DNA of 12,276 bases from an uncultured Clostridia bacterium (GCA_947167435.1 CAMVIC010000024.1:1-12276), one strand, 5' to 3'; numbered from the stretch's first letter, positions 1 through 7,563 are shown. The notes: generated from the sequence alone by a model not told the origin. Numbers and translations: made by a program.

Positions 1-36
1 AGCCCCTCGTTTTGCGTCTTGCAGGGATAGGAGAGA

Positions 37-2409
37 TTAAAGCGCGGCGACGATCTGGCCGGCGCACCAGCCATGGGTGGTGGCCATGCCGATGGAGTTG
101 CCGGCAGAGGGGCAGCTGTAGCCCAGACCGTAACGGCCGCCCAGGCTGTTGCCCACGGCGTACAGACCCTTGATGACGCTGTTGTCATTGCGCATAACGT
201 TCAGGTTCTCATCGGTCATGAGACCGGTCATGGTGACCATCATCGGGGTGGGAGCCCGTTGGCCCAGGGTGGTGACGGAGGCGAAGAAGGGCGCGGTTTC
301 AATGGGCTGCAGCGCGCAGGCACCCTTGCCGTAATCGGAATCGTAACCCTTGTGGCACATCTCGTTGTAGCGCTCGATGCTCTTGAGGGCCTGGGCCTTC
401 ACGTCGGCGTCGTAGCCGCAGAGGTCCAGCAGCTCGTCCAGAGAGTCGGCCTTATACATGGTGGCGTAGCCGCGCTCCATGATGGTGCCGGTGAGAATGG
501 AAATCTGGCCGTTCTCGTCGGGCTCGCTGTTCATGCCCTCGATCACGTCCGCCAGGAACTGGGGACGGCCGAAGTCCGGGCCGCCGTGCTCCATGCCAGA
601 GCCGGCCACGCTCTTGAGCCAGTTGCCGTCCACCAGCATGACGGCGGTGCCGTTCTGCTGCAGGAAGGTGGCGCGGTTGGCCGCGGTGATGTTGCCCTCG
701 TTTGCGAAGCGCTTGCCCTTGGCGTTGAGCCACAGGCAGGAGTTGGCGCCCCAGGGGGAGGAGGGGCCGCCGCCCAGGATCATGGTGCCGCGGGGCGCGG
801 GGTCGATGAAACCGCCGGCCCAGCAGCCAAGCTTGACGGAGGAGCCGTCCCGGCCGCCCATGAAGGAGAAGAAGCTCTCCTTGTCACCGGCCAGACGCTC
901 GTTCTCTTCCATGTACTCGGTCAGCAGGGCCCAGCACATGTCCTTGTTGCCCGCATAGTCGCCGCCGGCCAGGATGACGCCCTTGGAGGCGTTGTACTGC
1001 ACGTACTTGCCGTTCTGCCTGGCGATGACGCCAGTGACGTCGCCGTTCTCGTTCTGCACCAGCACCTGGGCGGGGGAGTCAAAGCAGATGGTGGCGCCCA
1101 GCTCCACCGCCTTGGCAAGGCAGGCGCTCTGCACGTTGCGGATGGTGGAGTTGGCGGCGACGCCCTGGATGGGCTCGTGATTGTAGGGACCGGCGAAGGT
1201 GACCGTGGAGGCCCAGGTCTTGGTGCCCGGGGTCAGGGGGTAGTTGGTCAGATTCTCGCAGTCGTACACGTCCGCGCCGGACATGACCTTCTCCGCGTCA
1301 ATATTGGTCTGGATGAAGAGCTGGCCCTCGGGGGTGTTGTCATACTCCAGCATGACGGGCTCCAGATTGAGAATGTTATTCTCCAGCACGGTGCCCGCGA
1401 TGCCCTCCAGAGCGGCGTAGCGCTCCTTGTCAGCGCAGACTTCCCGGGCGACGGACAGCAGATTGTTCATCATGGGGCCGGAGTTTTGCACGAACATACG
1501 GATCACGTCCTGATTGCAGCGGCCGCCGGAACGCATGGTATACTCGCTGACGATCTCGCCCAGGTCGTATTCCTTGATGCCGTGCTCCAGGGCCAGGTCG
1601 CAGTTGTAGGCGGCGATGTCTTCGCCGTACCAGTCGAAGATGTTGGCGTTCTGCGCCTCAAGGACCACCACCTTGGCGCCTGCCTGGGAGGCGGACAGAG
1701 CGGCCTGAGTGCCGGAGTGGCCGGCACCGACCACGACGATTTCCGTGTCAATGATCTCGTCGGGCAGAATGGTGGGGGCGACGCCCAACCAGTCACCGGG
1801 ACCGGCATAGCCCTTCACGCGGCCGTCTTCCGTTACGGAAGAGACAAAGGGTTCCACGGGAGCGGAAGCGCCGGGACCTCCAGGACCGCCGGGACCTCCA
1901 GGACCGCCGGGACCTCCAGGACCGCCGGGTCCGGCTGCCGCCGCGGGAGCGGCCTCAGCCGTGCCCTTGGCCTGGGCAATCACGTCGTTCAGGGCGCTGC
2001 GCACGGCGGTAGAGGTCATCGTAGCGCCGGCCACGCCGTCGATCTCTGCGCTTTGGGCGGTGAGGACCTGCTGAATCAGCACGTCGGCGGCCTGCTGACC
2101 GATCCCGTCAGTTTCGCCGCTCACGTCCAGCACGATTTTGGTAATGCTCTTCTCGCTGAAGGTGGCCTCGAGAACCACGTTGCCCATGCCCGCAGCGGAT
2201 GCGGTGTAGGTTCCCGGGGTGTAGAGCACGTCGCCGATGGCTTCATTGATGGCCACGATCTGCTCGGAGCTCAGCTCACCCTCCTTGAGTACAGCGCCGG
2301 CAGCGAAGGCCGTGGCGTCACGCCCTGCCATACCGAAAAGACCGGCGCTGACCGCGGTTGCAGCGGCACCTTTCAGAAACTGGCGGCGGGAGATTACCTG
2401 CTTTTTCAT
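37..2409 (-). CDS. Tat-exported FMN/FAD flavoprotein reductase (fumarate-reductase-like, substrate unknown)
   Basis: Probably the terminal reductase of an anaerobic respiratory or extracellular electron transfer chain, acting outside the membrane. A twin-arginine signal starts the protein (SRRQFLK, residues 7-13, then a hydrophobic stretch and AFAA near 34-37). Residues about 62-147 form an FMN_bind domain with the ApbE-type flavinylation motif DGVAGATMTS (124-133; T132 is the expected FMN-bearing Thr). A Gly-Pro linker (160-180) follows, then a FAD_binding_2 domain from about 222 with the dinucleotide motif VVVGAGHSG (225-233). GKRFANEG (565-572) and R579 lie where fumarate reductases carry the catalytic Arg loop. 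However, the C-terminal segment GLYAVGNSLGG (748-758) is not followed by HGxNRLGG, the fumarate-binding signature, so a different acceptor is likely. A ribosome binding site (GGAAAGGA) precedes the ATG. The gene is divergent from the two-component system. Family assignment is firm; the substrate is unknown. Confidence 0.93.
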   Translation of the reverse strand: MKKQVISRRQFLKGAAATAVSAGLFGMAGRDATAFAAGAVLKEGELSSEQIVAINEAIGDVLYTPGTYTASAAGMGNVVLEATFSEKSITKIVLDVSGETDGIGQQAADVLIQQVLTAQSAEIDGVAGATMTSTAVRSALNDVIAQAKGTAEAAPAAAAGPGGPGGPGGPGGPGGPGGPGASAPVEPFVSSVTEDGRVKGYAGPGDWLGVAPTILPDEIIDTEIVVVGAGHSGTQAALSASQAGAKVVVLEAQNANIFDWYGEDIAAYNCDLALEHGIKEYDLGEIVSEYTMRSGGRCNQDVIRMFVQNSGPMMNNLLSVAREVCADKERYAALEGIAGTVLENNILNLEPVMLEYDNTPEGQLFIQTNIDAEKVMSGADVYDCENLTNYPLTPGTKTWASTVTFAGPYNHEPIQGVAANSTIRNVQSACLAKAVELGATICFDSPAQVLVQNENGDVTGVIARQNGKYVQYNASKGVILAGGDYAGNKDMCWALLTEYMEENERLAGDKESFFSFMGGRDGSSVKLGCWAGGFIDPAPRGTMILGGGPSSPWGANSCLWLNAKGKRFANEGNITAANRATFLQQNGTAVMLVDGNWLKSVAGSGMEHGGPDFGRPQFLADVIEGMNSEPDENGQISILTGTIMERGYATMYKADSLDELLDLCGYDADVKAQALKSIERYNEMCHKGYDSDYGKGACALQPIETAPFFASVTTLGQRAPTPMMVTMTGLMTDENLNVMRNDNSVIKGLYAVGNSLGGRYGLGYSCPSAGNSIGMATTHGWCAGQIVAAL
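1873..1926. repeat. Three perfect 18-bp tandem repeats encoding a Gly-Pro linker
   Basis: The unit GGGACCTCCAGGACCGCC occurs three times without a mismatch at 1873-1890, 1891-1908 and 1909-1926, with partial copies at both edges. On the minus strand it encodes the GGP-type linker between the FMN and FAD domains of the flavoprotein. Eighteen bases is six codons, so gain or loss of a unit changes linker length without breaking the frame. Confidence 0.9.
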
Positions 2410-2440
2410 TATTCACATTCCTTTCCTGTATTTTATCATC

Positions 2441-2455
2441 CCGGGCGTGGCCCGG
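2441..2455. repeat. Perfect inverted repeat in the leader of the first flavoprotein
   Basis: CCGGGC, a GTG loop and GCCCGG form a 6-bp GC-only stem, 32 bases from the flavoprotein start. No T-run follows in either direction, so it is not an intrinsic terminator. It could be a 5' UTR hairpin of the flavoprotein mRNA or an operator for a dimeric regulator. The sequence alone does not decide. Confidence 0.45.
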
Positions 2456-2477
2456 AAAACGATAGACAAAAGTTTTT

Positions 2478-2506
2478 CTGACAAAACATGGAGATTATGG
2501 TATAAT
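2478..2506 (+). promoter_or_regulatory. Sigma-A promoter of the two-component operon
   Basis: CTGACA (2478-2483) and TATAAT (2501-2506) are separated by 17 bp, and TGG directly before the -10 makes it an extended -10 element. Transcription would start near 2513, giving a leader of about 24 nt that contains the G-rich Shine-Dalgarno (2521-2531) ahead of the ATG at 2537. The element lies in the gap shared with the divergent flavoprotein. Confidence 0.8.
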
Positions 2507-2536
2507 AATACTTCAAACAAGGGAGGGGGGGACGCT

Positions 2537-3244
2537 ATGCTCACGGTCGCCATTTGCGATGACGAAGCGGTTTTTTGTGAGCAGATTCGCGGCTATGTGG
2601 AGCGCCTGGCGGGAGAACTGCAGATTCCGGTGCAAATCAGCTGCTATGGAGATGCGGACATGCTGCTAAAGCAGGAGCAGGAGCCGGACATCCTGTTCCT
2701 GGATATTCAGATCGGGAAGGACAACGGCATCGCCGTCGCCCGGGAGATCCGGGAACGGAATCGAAACCTGGTGTTGATTTTTATGACCAATTTCATCCAG
2801 TACGCGGTGGAAGGATATACGGTTCAGGCTTTTCGATACCTGCTCAAGCCCATTGACTATACCCAGTTTTGCGACGAGGTGCGGGTGGTGTTTCAGGAAC
2901 TGCACAAGTCCGCGGTGCTTGCGGTCCACACAGCGCAGGGGGAGCATTATGTGCGGCCCAATGAAATCCGCTACATCGAGACGGAATACGGAAAACGGCT
3001 GAAAATTCATACCGATGTGGCAGTACTGGAAACCAGCGGGACCCTGTCGCCCTGGGAAAAACAGCTGGGCACCGATTTCTTCCGGGTTCACAGCTCCTTT
3101 CTGCTGAACATGATGGACGTTCGCCGCCTGGGGCGGGACACCGTCCTGCTCTCCGGCGGGGAGGAGATTCCCATCAGCAAGCACCGACGCAAGAACTTTC
3201 AGGACGCGCTGACCGCCTTTGTGAAAGGGGAGAAGTTCCGGTGA
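2537..3244 (+). CDS. LytTR-family response regulator
   Basis: Cytoplasmic DNA-binding regulator of 235 residues, the normal size for the AgrA/LytR/VirR class. The N-terminal receiver has the acidic pair D8-D9, the phosphoacceptor D56 in ILFLDIQIG, T84 and the K104-P105 pair. A LytTR DNA-binding domain occupies about 125-232, including the typical IRYIETEYGKRLKIHT and FFRVHSSFLLNM stretches. I chose the ATG at 2537 because it follows a G-rich Shine-Dalgarno and a promoter, and the receiver begins directly there; the frame is open further upstream but crosses the promoter. The stop overlaps the GTG start of the kinase gene by 3 bases, so the two are translationally coupled. LytTR proteins bind pairs of short direct repeats about 21 bp apart, and such a pair lies upstream of the second flavoprotein at 6381-6411. 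Confidence 0.95.
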   Translation: MLTVAICDDEAVFCEQIRGYVERLAGELQIPVQISCYGDADMLLKQEQEPDILFLDIQIGKDNGIAVAREIRERNRNLVLIFMTNFIQYAVEGYTVQAFRYLLKPIDYTQFCDEVRVVFQELHKSAVLAVHTAQGEHYVRPNEIRYIETEYGKRLKIHTDVAVLETSGTLSPWEKQLGTDFFRVHSSFLLNMMDVRRLGRDTVLLSGGEEIPISKHRRKNFQDALTAFVKGEKFR

Positions 3245-4545
3245 CGAACCAGATCGTAGGTACGCTGATCCTGCTGAGTGAGCTGGGCCTGTTCGCCTGG
3301 TATCTGTGGGATGTGCCCCGACGGAAGCCCTTTGCCGCCCATCCGGTCTATTGCCTGCTGCTGTTTATGCTGTTCGGCTGCCTGTTTGTGCTTCGAAACC
3401 TGCTGTTGGACAACAGTTTTATCTCAGCCTTTTTTCTGTTCCTGGCGGGGATCGTTGTCCTCCACGCGGTATCGCTTTCCCACGCCATTTTTCTGGCCAG
3501 CATGTTCACCGCCTTCATGTACGCCAGCGGCATGGTGCTTCTTTATCCGGCCATGCTGCTGCAGGGAATCGTTCCGCCCCGGGCGATGGAGTACGGGCAG
3601 CCGATCCTGCTTTTGGTGGAGTTGGTGAGTCTGCTGCTCAAGTGCGTCAGCGTGGGGCTGTTCCGCCGGCTGATCCCAAGCCTCCTCCGGGTACAGTTGA
3701 ACCGGATTCAGCTGATGAACGCTTTCCTGCCTGTGATTTTCGCCATGGTGGTGAACACGGTGTCCACCAGAATCAGCGCCGGGGAAAGCCAGGAAGTGCA
3801 GCGAGGGATCGACAGCCTGACCTTTATGCTGGGCGTGTACATCTATCTGTCCGGCGCGGGCACTGCCCTGGCTGTCTGGTATCAGTACCGGGACGGGGAG
3901 AACCGGCGCATCCGCCAAAGCCTGCAGCGGCAGTACGCAAGATATGAACGCAGCCGGGAGCAGGAGGAGATGCTCCGGGAGATGAACCACGATTTGAAGA
4001 ATCATCTTCTGGTGATCGACCGCATGGAGAAACCGGAGCAGGTCCACTCCTATGTGAGCAGCATCCTGGGGAAGCTGTCCTCAGTGGAACAGATTCACTA
4101 CACCAACAATTTGATCGTGGACAGCCTCATCAACACCAAGATGGATCTGATGCGCAGTCGGGGAATTACGCTGAAGGTGGTGGCGGATTTCAGTACCCTG
4201 CAGGGAATCGAGGACCCGGACCTGTGCGCGATCGTGGGCAACGCCCTGGATAACGCCGTGGAGGCGGTCAGCCAGGTGGAAGACAGCAGCAAGCGCATGA
4301 TCACAATGAAAGGCTATCTCCAGAGCGGCATGTGGGTGCTGCAGCTGTCCAATTATTTTTCCGGCACGCTGCGGCAGGAAAACGGAAGCCTCCAGAGCAG
4401 CCACGGAAGCGGCCGGGGGCTGGGAATGAAGAGCATCCGCTACGCCTTGCAGAAATACGGCGGCAGCCTCAGCTATGAGGTGCGTGACGACTACTTTACC
4501 CTGAAGATGATCTGGCCGGAACAGACGCGGAAGATTGAATCCTAA
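3241..4545 (+). CDS. GHKL sensor histidine kinase, AgrC/LytS-like
   Basis: Membrane sensor of 434 residues that should phosphorylate the regulator encoded just upstream. The first 215 or so residues contain about six hydrophobic membrane segments (near 5-22, 37-55, 60-80, 84-108, 120-140 and 160-212) with no large extracellular domain. A linker rich in Arg and Glu (216-247, probably coiled coil) leads to the phosphoacceptor H250 in MNHDLKNH. The ATPase domain has the N box GNALDNAVEA (N334, N338) and the G box GSGRGLGM (389-396). The GTG start at 3241 overlaps the regulator stop. The ligand cannot be read from the sequence; the flanking reductase genes suggest an electron acceptor or a related metabolite. 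The gene ends in a terminator shared with the convergent flavoprotein. Confidence 0.93.
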   Translation: MTNQIVGTLILLSELGLFAWYLWDVPRRKPFAAHPVYCLLLFMLFGCLFVLRNLLLDNSFISAFFLFLAGIVVLHAVSLSHAIFLASMFTAFMYASGMVLLYPAMLLQGIVPPRAMEYGQPILLLVELVSLLLKCVSVGLFRRLIPSLLRVQLNRIQLMNAFLPVIFAMVVNTVSTRISAGESQEVQRGIDSLTFMLGVYIYLSGAGTALAVWYQYRDGENRRIRQSLQRQYARYERSREQEEMLREMNHDLKNHLLVIDRMEKPEQVHSYVSSILGKLSSVEQIHYTNNLIVDSLINTKMDLMRSRGITLKVVADFSTLQGIEDPDLCAIVGNALDNAVEAVSQVEDSSKRMITMKGYLQSGMWVLQLSNYFSGTLRQENGSLQSSHGSGRGLGMKSIRYALQKYGGSLSYEVRDDYFTLKMIWPEQTRKIES

Positions 4546-4547
4546 AG

Positions 4548-4591
4548 AAAAGCGGCCCAGGGCGCTATGACGGGCCCTGTGCCGCTTTTTT
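4548..4591. terminator. Bidirectional intrinsic terminator between convergent genes
   Basis: AAAAGCGGC (4548-4556) pairs with GCCGCTTTT (4581-4589), and CAGGGC (4558-4563) pairs with GCCCTG (4574-4579), leaving a 10-nt loop. A T-run follows the stem on the plus strand, and the A-run at the left edge gives a U-run on the minus strand. It can therefore end both the kinase operon and the second flavoprotein transcript. Confidence 0.88.
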
Positions 4592-4595
4592 GGAA

Positions 4596-6290
4596 TCAGC
4601 CTTCGTTGTGCAGATTCTCGGCGCTGGGTGCCTGGTCCTGTTCGGTCTCCAGCAGCTCGCCGTACCAGTCCTCGGCGACGGTTACGCCACAGAGGGTTTC
4701 CAGAGCGTGCCGGGCAGCCTTTGAGCCGGCCCACATGCCAACAGTCTGGCAGGATCCGCCGCCATAGAGCTCGCCGTCCCAACCGGAGGTGCAGACGCCG
4801 GCGGCGTACAGGCCGATCACGGGCTTAAAGCGGGCGTCCACCACCTGGGCGTTGCGGTTGATGCGGATGCCGCCGTTGGTGTTCAGCATACCGGAGGATA
4901 CGCGCATGGCGTAGAAGGGAGCGGTATCGCAGGGCCACAGATTCTCTGCGGACTTGCCCCATTCCTCGTCAACACCGGAGGCGGCGTAGCGGTTGTAATT
5001 GGCAACGGTATCCGCCAGTGCCGCGGGATCAACGCCGATCTTCTCGGCAAGCTCCTCCACGGTATCTGCGGAGAAGACCACCTGACTCAGCTTTTCGTCG
5101 GCCAGGGCCGCTTCGATCTCGCTCTGCAGATCCAGTTCCGCACCGACACAGGCATCAGCAAAGCCGGAGTAATGACGGGTGCAGCCGCCGGCCTCGTATT
5201 TGGCGACCATGGAGGCGTCCAGAATGGACCACACGTAGCCTTCGCCCTCAATCAGCTTGCCGGATTCGGAGGTGCCCAGCATGCCGCCCTGACTTTCGTC
5301 AGCAAAACGGATGCCGTCCTCGTTGACGAACAGATCGCTGTACTGCATGGTGGCCGCCACGCCAAGCGGCGAATCATAGGCAAAGCCTTCCACATTGTTG
5401 AACAGGGAAGAAACGGTCAAATGGTTGGCCCGGCCGTGTGCGGTCTGCTCTGCCATCAGATGACCGTCGCCGTCCTGACCGGCGCCCCAGCCGATAATCT
5501 TCTCCATATCCTGGGAGGAGTAGTAGGACAGCAGCGCCTTGTTGGTGGACATGCCGCCGGTGCAGAGAATAACAGCCTTGGCGTTGACGGCAACAATCTT
5601 TCCGTCGGCGTCGATGTACTGAACGCCGGTGCAGGTATATTCATCGGCCATGATCAGAGCCTTGGCACGGGCGTTGCGGCGCATGTCCACACCCAGCGCT
5701 TCCGCGTCGGGAGCCAGGTATTTGTTGATGGCGCTGCTGCCGTTGCCGCCCTCATAGAAGGCAGGGCCCATGCCCTTGTACCAGCCCACCTTGTGCTTGC
5801 CGAAAAGCCAGGCGGAATTGTAGCCAGCATCAATGGCCTGCTCATACCAGAGCATGGGATTGGCAATATAGTTGGTGCTCTTCAGATGAGAGGCAGCAGT
5901 CTGACGGGCCTCCTCAGGCGTTTTCATGGTGGCGGGGCCGTTGCATTCGGCAAACAGGGTCGAGCCGCCCCAGAAACCGTTCTTCTCCAGCAGGACGATC
6001 TTCAGGTCGGGGGCCTGTTCCTTGGCAATCATGGACGCCATAAAGCCCGCAATGCCGGAGCCGACCACAACGATGTCAGCGTCCTCGGTTATGTCGGGCT
6101 CGGAGACGATGCCAATTCCGGCGGCATTGTCATAGCCCTTGCAGTAGACGGTTTCCAGCGCTTCGTCCTTGGCATCCTCCGCAAAGGCGGCAGTGGAGCC
6201 CAGACCGCCCAGCGCGGTAACAGCCGCAAGCGCGGCGGCGCCGGCAGCGGAACCCTTCAGGAACTCACGGCGGGAAATGTTCTTTTTCAT
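4596..6290 (-). CDS. Tat-exported FAD-dependent reductase (fumarate-reductase-like, no FMN domain)
   Basis: Flavoprotein of 564 residues, probably an exported reductase of a small organic acceptor. It begins with a twin-arginine signal (SRREFLK, residues 6-12), a hydrophobic Ala-rich stretch and a likely cleavage site after AFA at 35-37. The FAD_binding_2 domain starts near residue 71 with VVVGSGIAG (74-82) and E102, and contains AVILCTGG (239-246), NTNGGIRIN (470-478) and GLYAAG (493-498). It lacks the FMN_bind domain of the other flavoprotein. Unlike fumarate reductases, it shows no HGxNRLGG after GLYAAG (here CTSGWDGELYGGGSC), and no obvious Arg follows IRFADE (327-332) in the proton-donor loop. 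I chose the ATG at 6290 because GGAGG lies 9 bases upstream and the Tat motif follows; the frame is open to 6458 but that extension has no signal. A promoter and LytTR-type repeats lie upstream. It probably needs a separate electron donor protein. Confidence 0.93.
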   Translation of the reverse strand: MKKNISRREFLKGSAAGAAALAAVTALGGLGSTAAFAEDAKDEALETVYCKGYDNAAGIGIVSEPDITEDADIVVVGSGIAGFMASMIAKEQAPDLKIVLLEKNGFWGGSTLFAECNGPATMKTPEEARQTAASHLKSTNYIANPMLWYEQAIDAGYNSAWLFGKHKVGWYKGMGPAFYEGGNGSSAINKYLAPDAEALGVDMRRNARAKALIMADEYTCTGVQYIDADGKIVAVNAKAVILCTGGMSTNKALLSYYSSQDMEKIIGWGAGQDGDGHLMAEQTAHGRANHLTVSSLFNNVEGFAYDSPLGVAATMQYSDLFVNEDGIRFADESQGGMLGTSESGKLIEGEGYVWSILDASMVAKYEAGGCTRHYSGFADACVGAELDLQSEIEAALADEKLSQVVFSADTVEELAEKIGVDPAALADTVANYNRYAASGVDEEWGKSAENLWPCDTAPFYAMRVSSGMLNTNGGIRINRNAQVVDARFKPVIGLYAAGVCTSGWDGELYGGGSCQTVGMWAGSKAARHALETLCGVTVAEDWYGELLETEQDQAPSAENLHNEG

Positions 6291-6342
6291 TGCGTATACC
6301 TCCTCACAGCTTTTCGGTTTTGTATAGACTTTGGCTGATACT

Positions 6343-6372
6343 ATTATTAACAAAAGGAAAAGCGTCGGACAA
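6343..6372 (-). promoter_or_regulatory. Likely promoter of the second flavoprotein
   Basis: Read on the minus strand, TTGTCC (6367-6372) and AATAAT (6343-6348) are separated by 18 bp. The -35 matches the consensus at four of six positions and the -10 at five. Transcription would start near 6336, leaving a leader of about 45 nt with a GGAGG ribosome binding site. The weak -35 fits a promoter that needs an activator, and the direct repeats at 6381-6411 end 8 bases upstream of it. Confidence 0.5.
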
Positions 6373-6380
6373 GATGCTTT

Positions 6381-6411
6381 CCAAAACTGGCCGCTTTCGT
6401 CCCAAAACTGG
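6381..6411 (-). promoter_or_regulatory. Tandem LytTR-type binding site upstream of the second flavoprotein
   Basis: Minus-strand CCAGTTTTGG occurs twice, at 6402-6411 and 6381-6390, identical over 10 bases and offset by exactly 21 bp, which puts both on the same face of the helix. The published LytTR consensus is a pair of 9-bp repeats of the form [TA][AC][CA]GTTN[AG][TG] spaced by about 12 bp. Each copy matches it at seven of nine positions, including the central GTT. The pair sits directly upstream of the proposed -35, a usual activator position. Binding by the LytTR regulator encoded at 2537-3244 is inferred. Confidence 0.62.
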
Positions 6412-7062
6412 TCAAGCTTGCCGCAACTTTTTTTCTTCGGTAATTGAGGCTTTCTCAAAGACCATGTCCGTCAGGGCGGAGGACAGCAGCATATGCGGGT
6501 TCATCTGCGGATCGATCCATTTGGCCACGTCCTTTTCCGGCAGGATGACAGGCATGCGGTTATGGATAAAAGAGATGGCTTCGCCCGGCTCCCGCGTGAG
6601 AATGACGAAATGCGGAAACGCATCCTCCATTCGGTATACGCCGCAGAGCCAGGTCACGTCGCTTCCACGGGGAAGAATGGCATATTTCTCGCCCGCCCGC
6701 GTCCGGCCACCGGGCCCGGCGATATGCTGCCACTCATAATACCAGGAGGCCGGAATGATGCAGCGGTGGGCTGCCCAGCCCTCCTTGAAGCCGGGCTTTT
6801 CGGGCGCGGTTTCTGAGCGGGCGTTGACGACCGGATGCGTGAGCCCGTCAAAGTGATAGCCCCAGATCATCGGGAACACGGAAGGGCGGCCTGCCCGGTC
6901 GGAGGCCAGCACCGGCACCAGCATCTCCGGATAGACATCGCCTTCGGCAGCAAGTGGCTTTGCGATGCGGGAAACGTTGTTTTGATAGAGCCGGGATTGC
7001 TGCGCCGCCTCGACAATGGGGCGCAGCTTCGGGGACATCTCCATATAAAAACGGCAGCACAT
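6412..7062 (-). CDS. SRAP-domain abasic-site crosslinking protein (YedK/HMCES family)
   Basis: Protein of 216 residues that protects single-stranded DNA at abasic sites by forming a covalent link through Cys2 after removal of Met1. It begins MCCRFY, so the required Cys2 is present. The other family residues are visible: N80 and E84 in NARSE, E110 in IPASWYYEW and H167 in FIHNRMPVIL. The length is normal for bacterial members. It is the third gene of the operon polymerase-YolD-SRAP; its ATG is two bases past the YolD stop, and its ribosome binding site (GGAGG) lies inside the YolD 3' end. Together the three genes suggest tolerance of damaged template DNA during replication. The stop codon directly abuts the LytTR-type repeat of the next gene, and no terminator is seen between them. 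Confidence 0.93.
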   Translation of the reverse strand: MCCRFYMEMSPKLRPIVEAAQQSRLYQNNVSRIAKPLAAEGDVYPEMLVPVLASDRAGRPSVFPMIWGYHFDGLTHPVVNARSETAPEKPGFKEGWAAHRCIIPASWYYEWQHIAGPGGRTRAGEKYAILPRGSDVTWLCGVYRMEDAFPHFVILTREPGEAISFIHNRMPVILPEKDVAKWIDPQMNPHMLLSSALTDMVFEKASITEEKKLRQA

Positions 7063-7064
7063 GC

Positions 7065-7559
7065 TTACGTATCCTCCTCTTCGGTATTCAGAATCTCAAT
7101 GCGGGCAATGTCGGAAAAAGCGATCCGCAGCTCGCCGATCTGCAGCGTCCGGGTCAGAACAGGGTCAAGCCGCACGACGCGGCCGGTCACGCGCTCATAG
7201 GAACCGAGCCGGCCGTAGGCCTCGTGCTGCTCGTCCTGACAGGGCAGGTAATAGGTTACCGCGGCGATTACGGGCGTTTCCCGCGCCTGGCGGCTCCGGG
7301 TTTTGTCATACAGCGCTGAAAGCGCACGGTCAAGCGCGGCCTGTTCTGCCTCGTTCAGTTCGCGCTTTTCCACATAGCGCTCCAGCTTGGCCTCGATCTG
7401 CTCTCCAAAGCCGGCCAGCGCGTCGAAGGGCGCAAAGATCTTGGCCCGCTGCGCCAGCGGCATCCTCGGGTGGCGGAGGGAGAAGCTGTCGTCCGAACCG
7501 TGCTTCGGGCGGCCCCGGGCAAGGGCGTCGCGGTATTTTTCTTCGAATGCGTCTTTCAT
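7065..7559 (-). CDS. YolD-like protein
   Basis: Protein of 164 residues resembling the YolD-like family, small Bacillota proteins usually encoded next to UmuC-type polymerases (in Bacillus subtilis, yolD-uvrX and yqjX-yqjW). The N-terminal part has the RGRPKHGSDDSFSLRHPRM segment and APFDALAGF typical of the family. The C-terminal half is predicted beta-rich (VTYYLPCQDEQHEAYGRL, VVRLDP, LRIAFSDIARIEIL). The family has been proposed to assist or regulate the polymerase; the biochemical role is not settled. I chose the ATG at 7559, four bases past the polymerase stop; a TTG at 7586 would overlap the polymerase gene and has no better ribosome binding site. It is translationally coupled on both sides. 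Confidence 0.85.
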   Translation of the reverse strand: MKDAFEEKYRDALARGRPKHGSDDSFSLRHPRMPLAQRAKIFAPFDALAGFGEQIEAKLERYVEKRELNEAEQAALDRALSALYDKTRSRQARETPVIAAVTYYLPCQDEQHEAYGRLGSYERVTGRVVRLDPVLTRTLQIGELRIAFSDIARIEILNTEEEDT

Positions 7560-7563
7560 GCCG

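Noticed and set aside
1873..1926. Short direct repeats considered as a CRISPR or intergenic satellite
   Set aside because: The units are contiguous without spacers and lie in frame within the flavoprotein, encoding a Gly-Pro linker.
73..2481. Plus-strand open frame of about 800 codons opposite the first flavoprotein
   Set aside because: Its translation is low-complexity (rich in Gly, Val, His, Ala) with no domain, and it mirrors a well-supported gene. Long antisense frames are expected in GC-rich coding DNA.
5172..6338. Plus-strand open frame of 388 codons opposite the second flavoprotein
   Set aside because: Shadow of a gene with Tat signal and FAD motifs; no ribosome binding site or recognisable domain on the plus strand.
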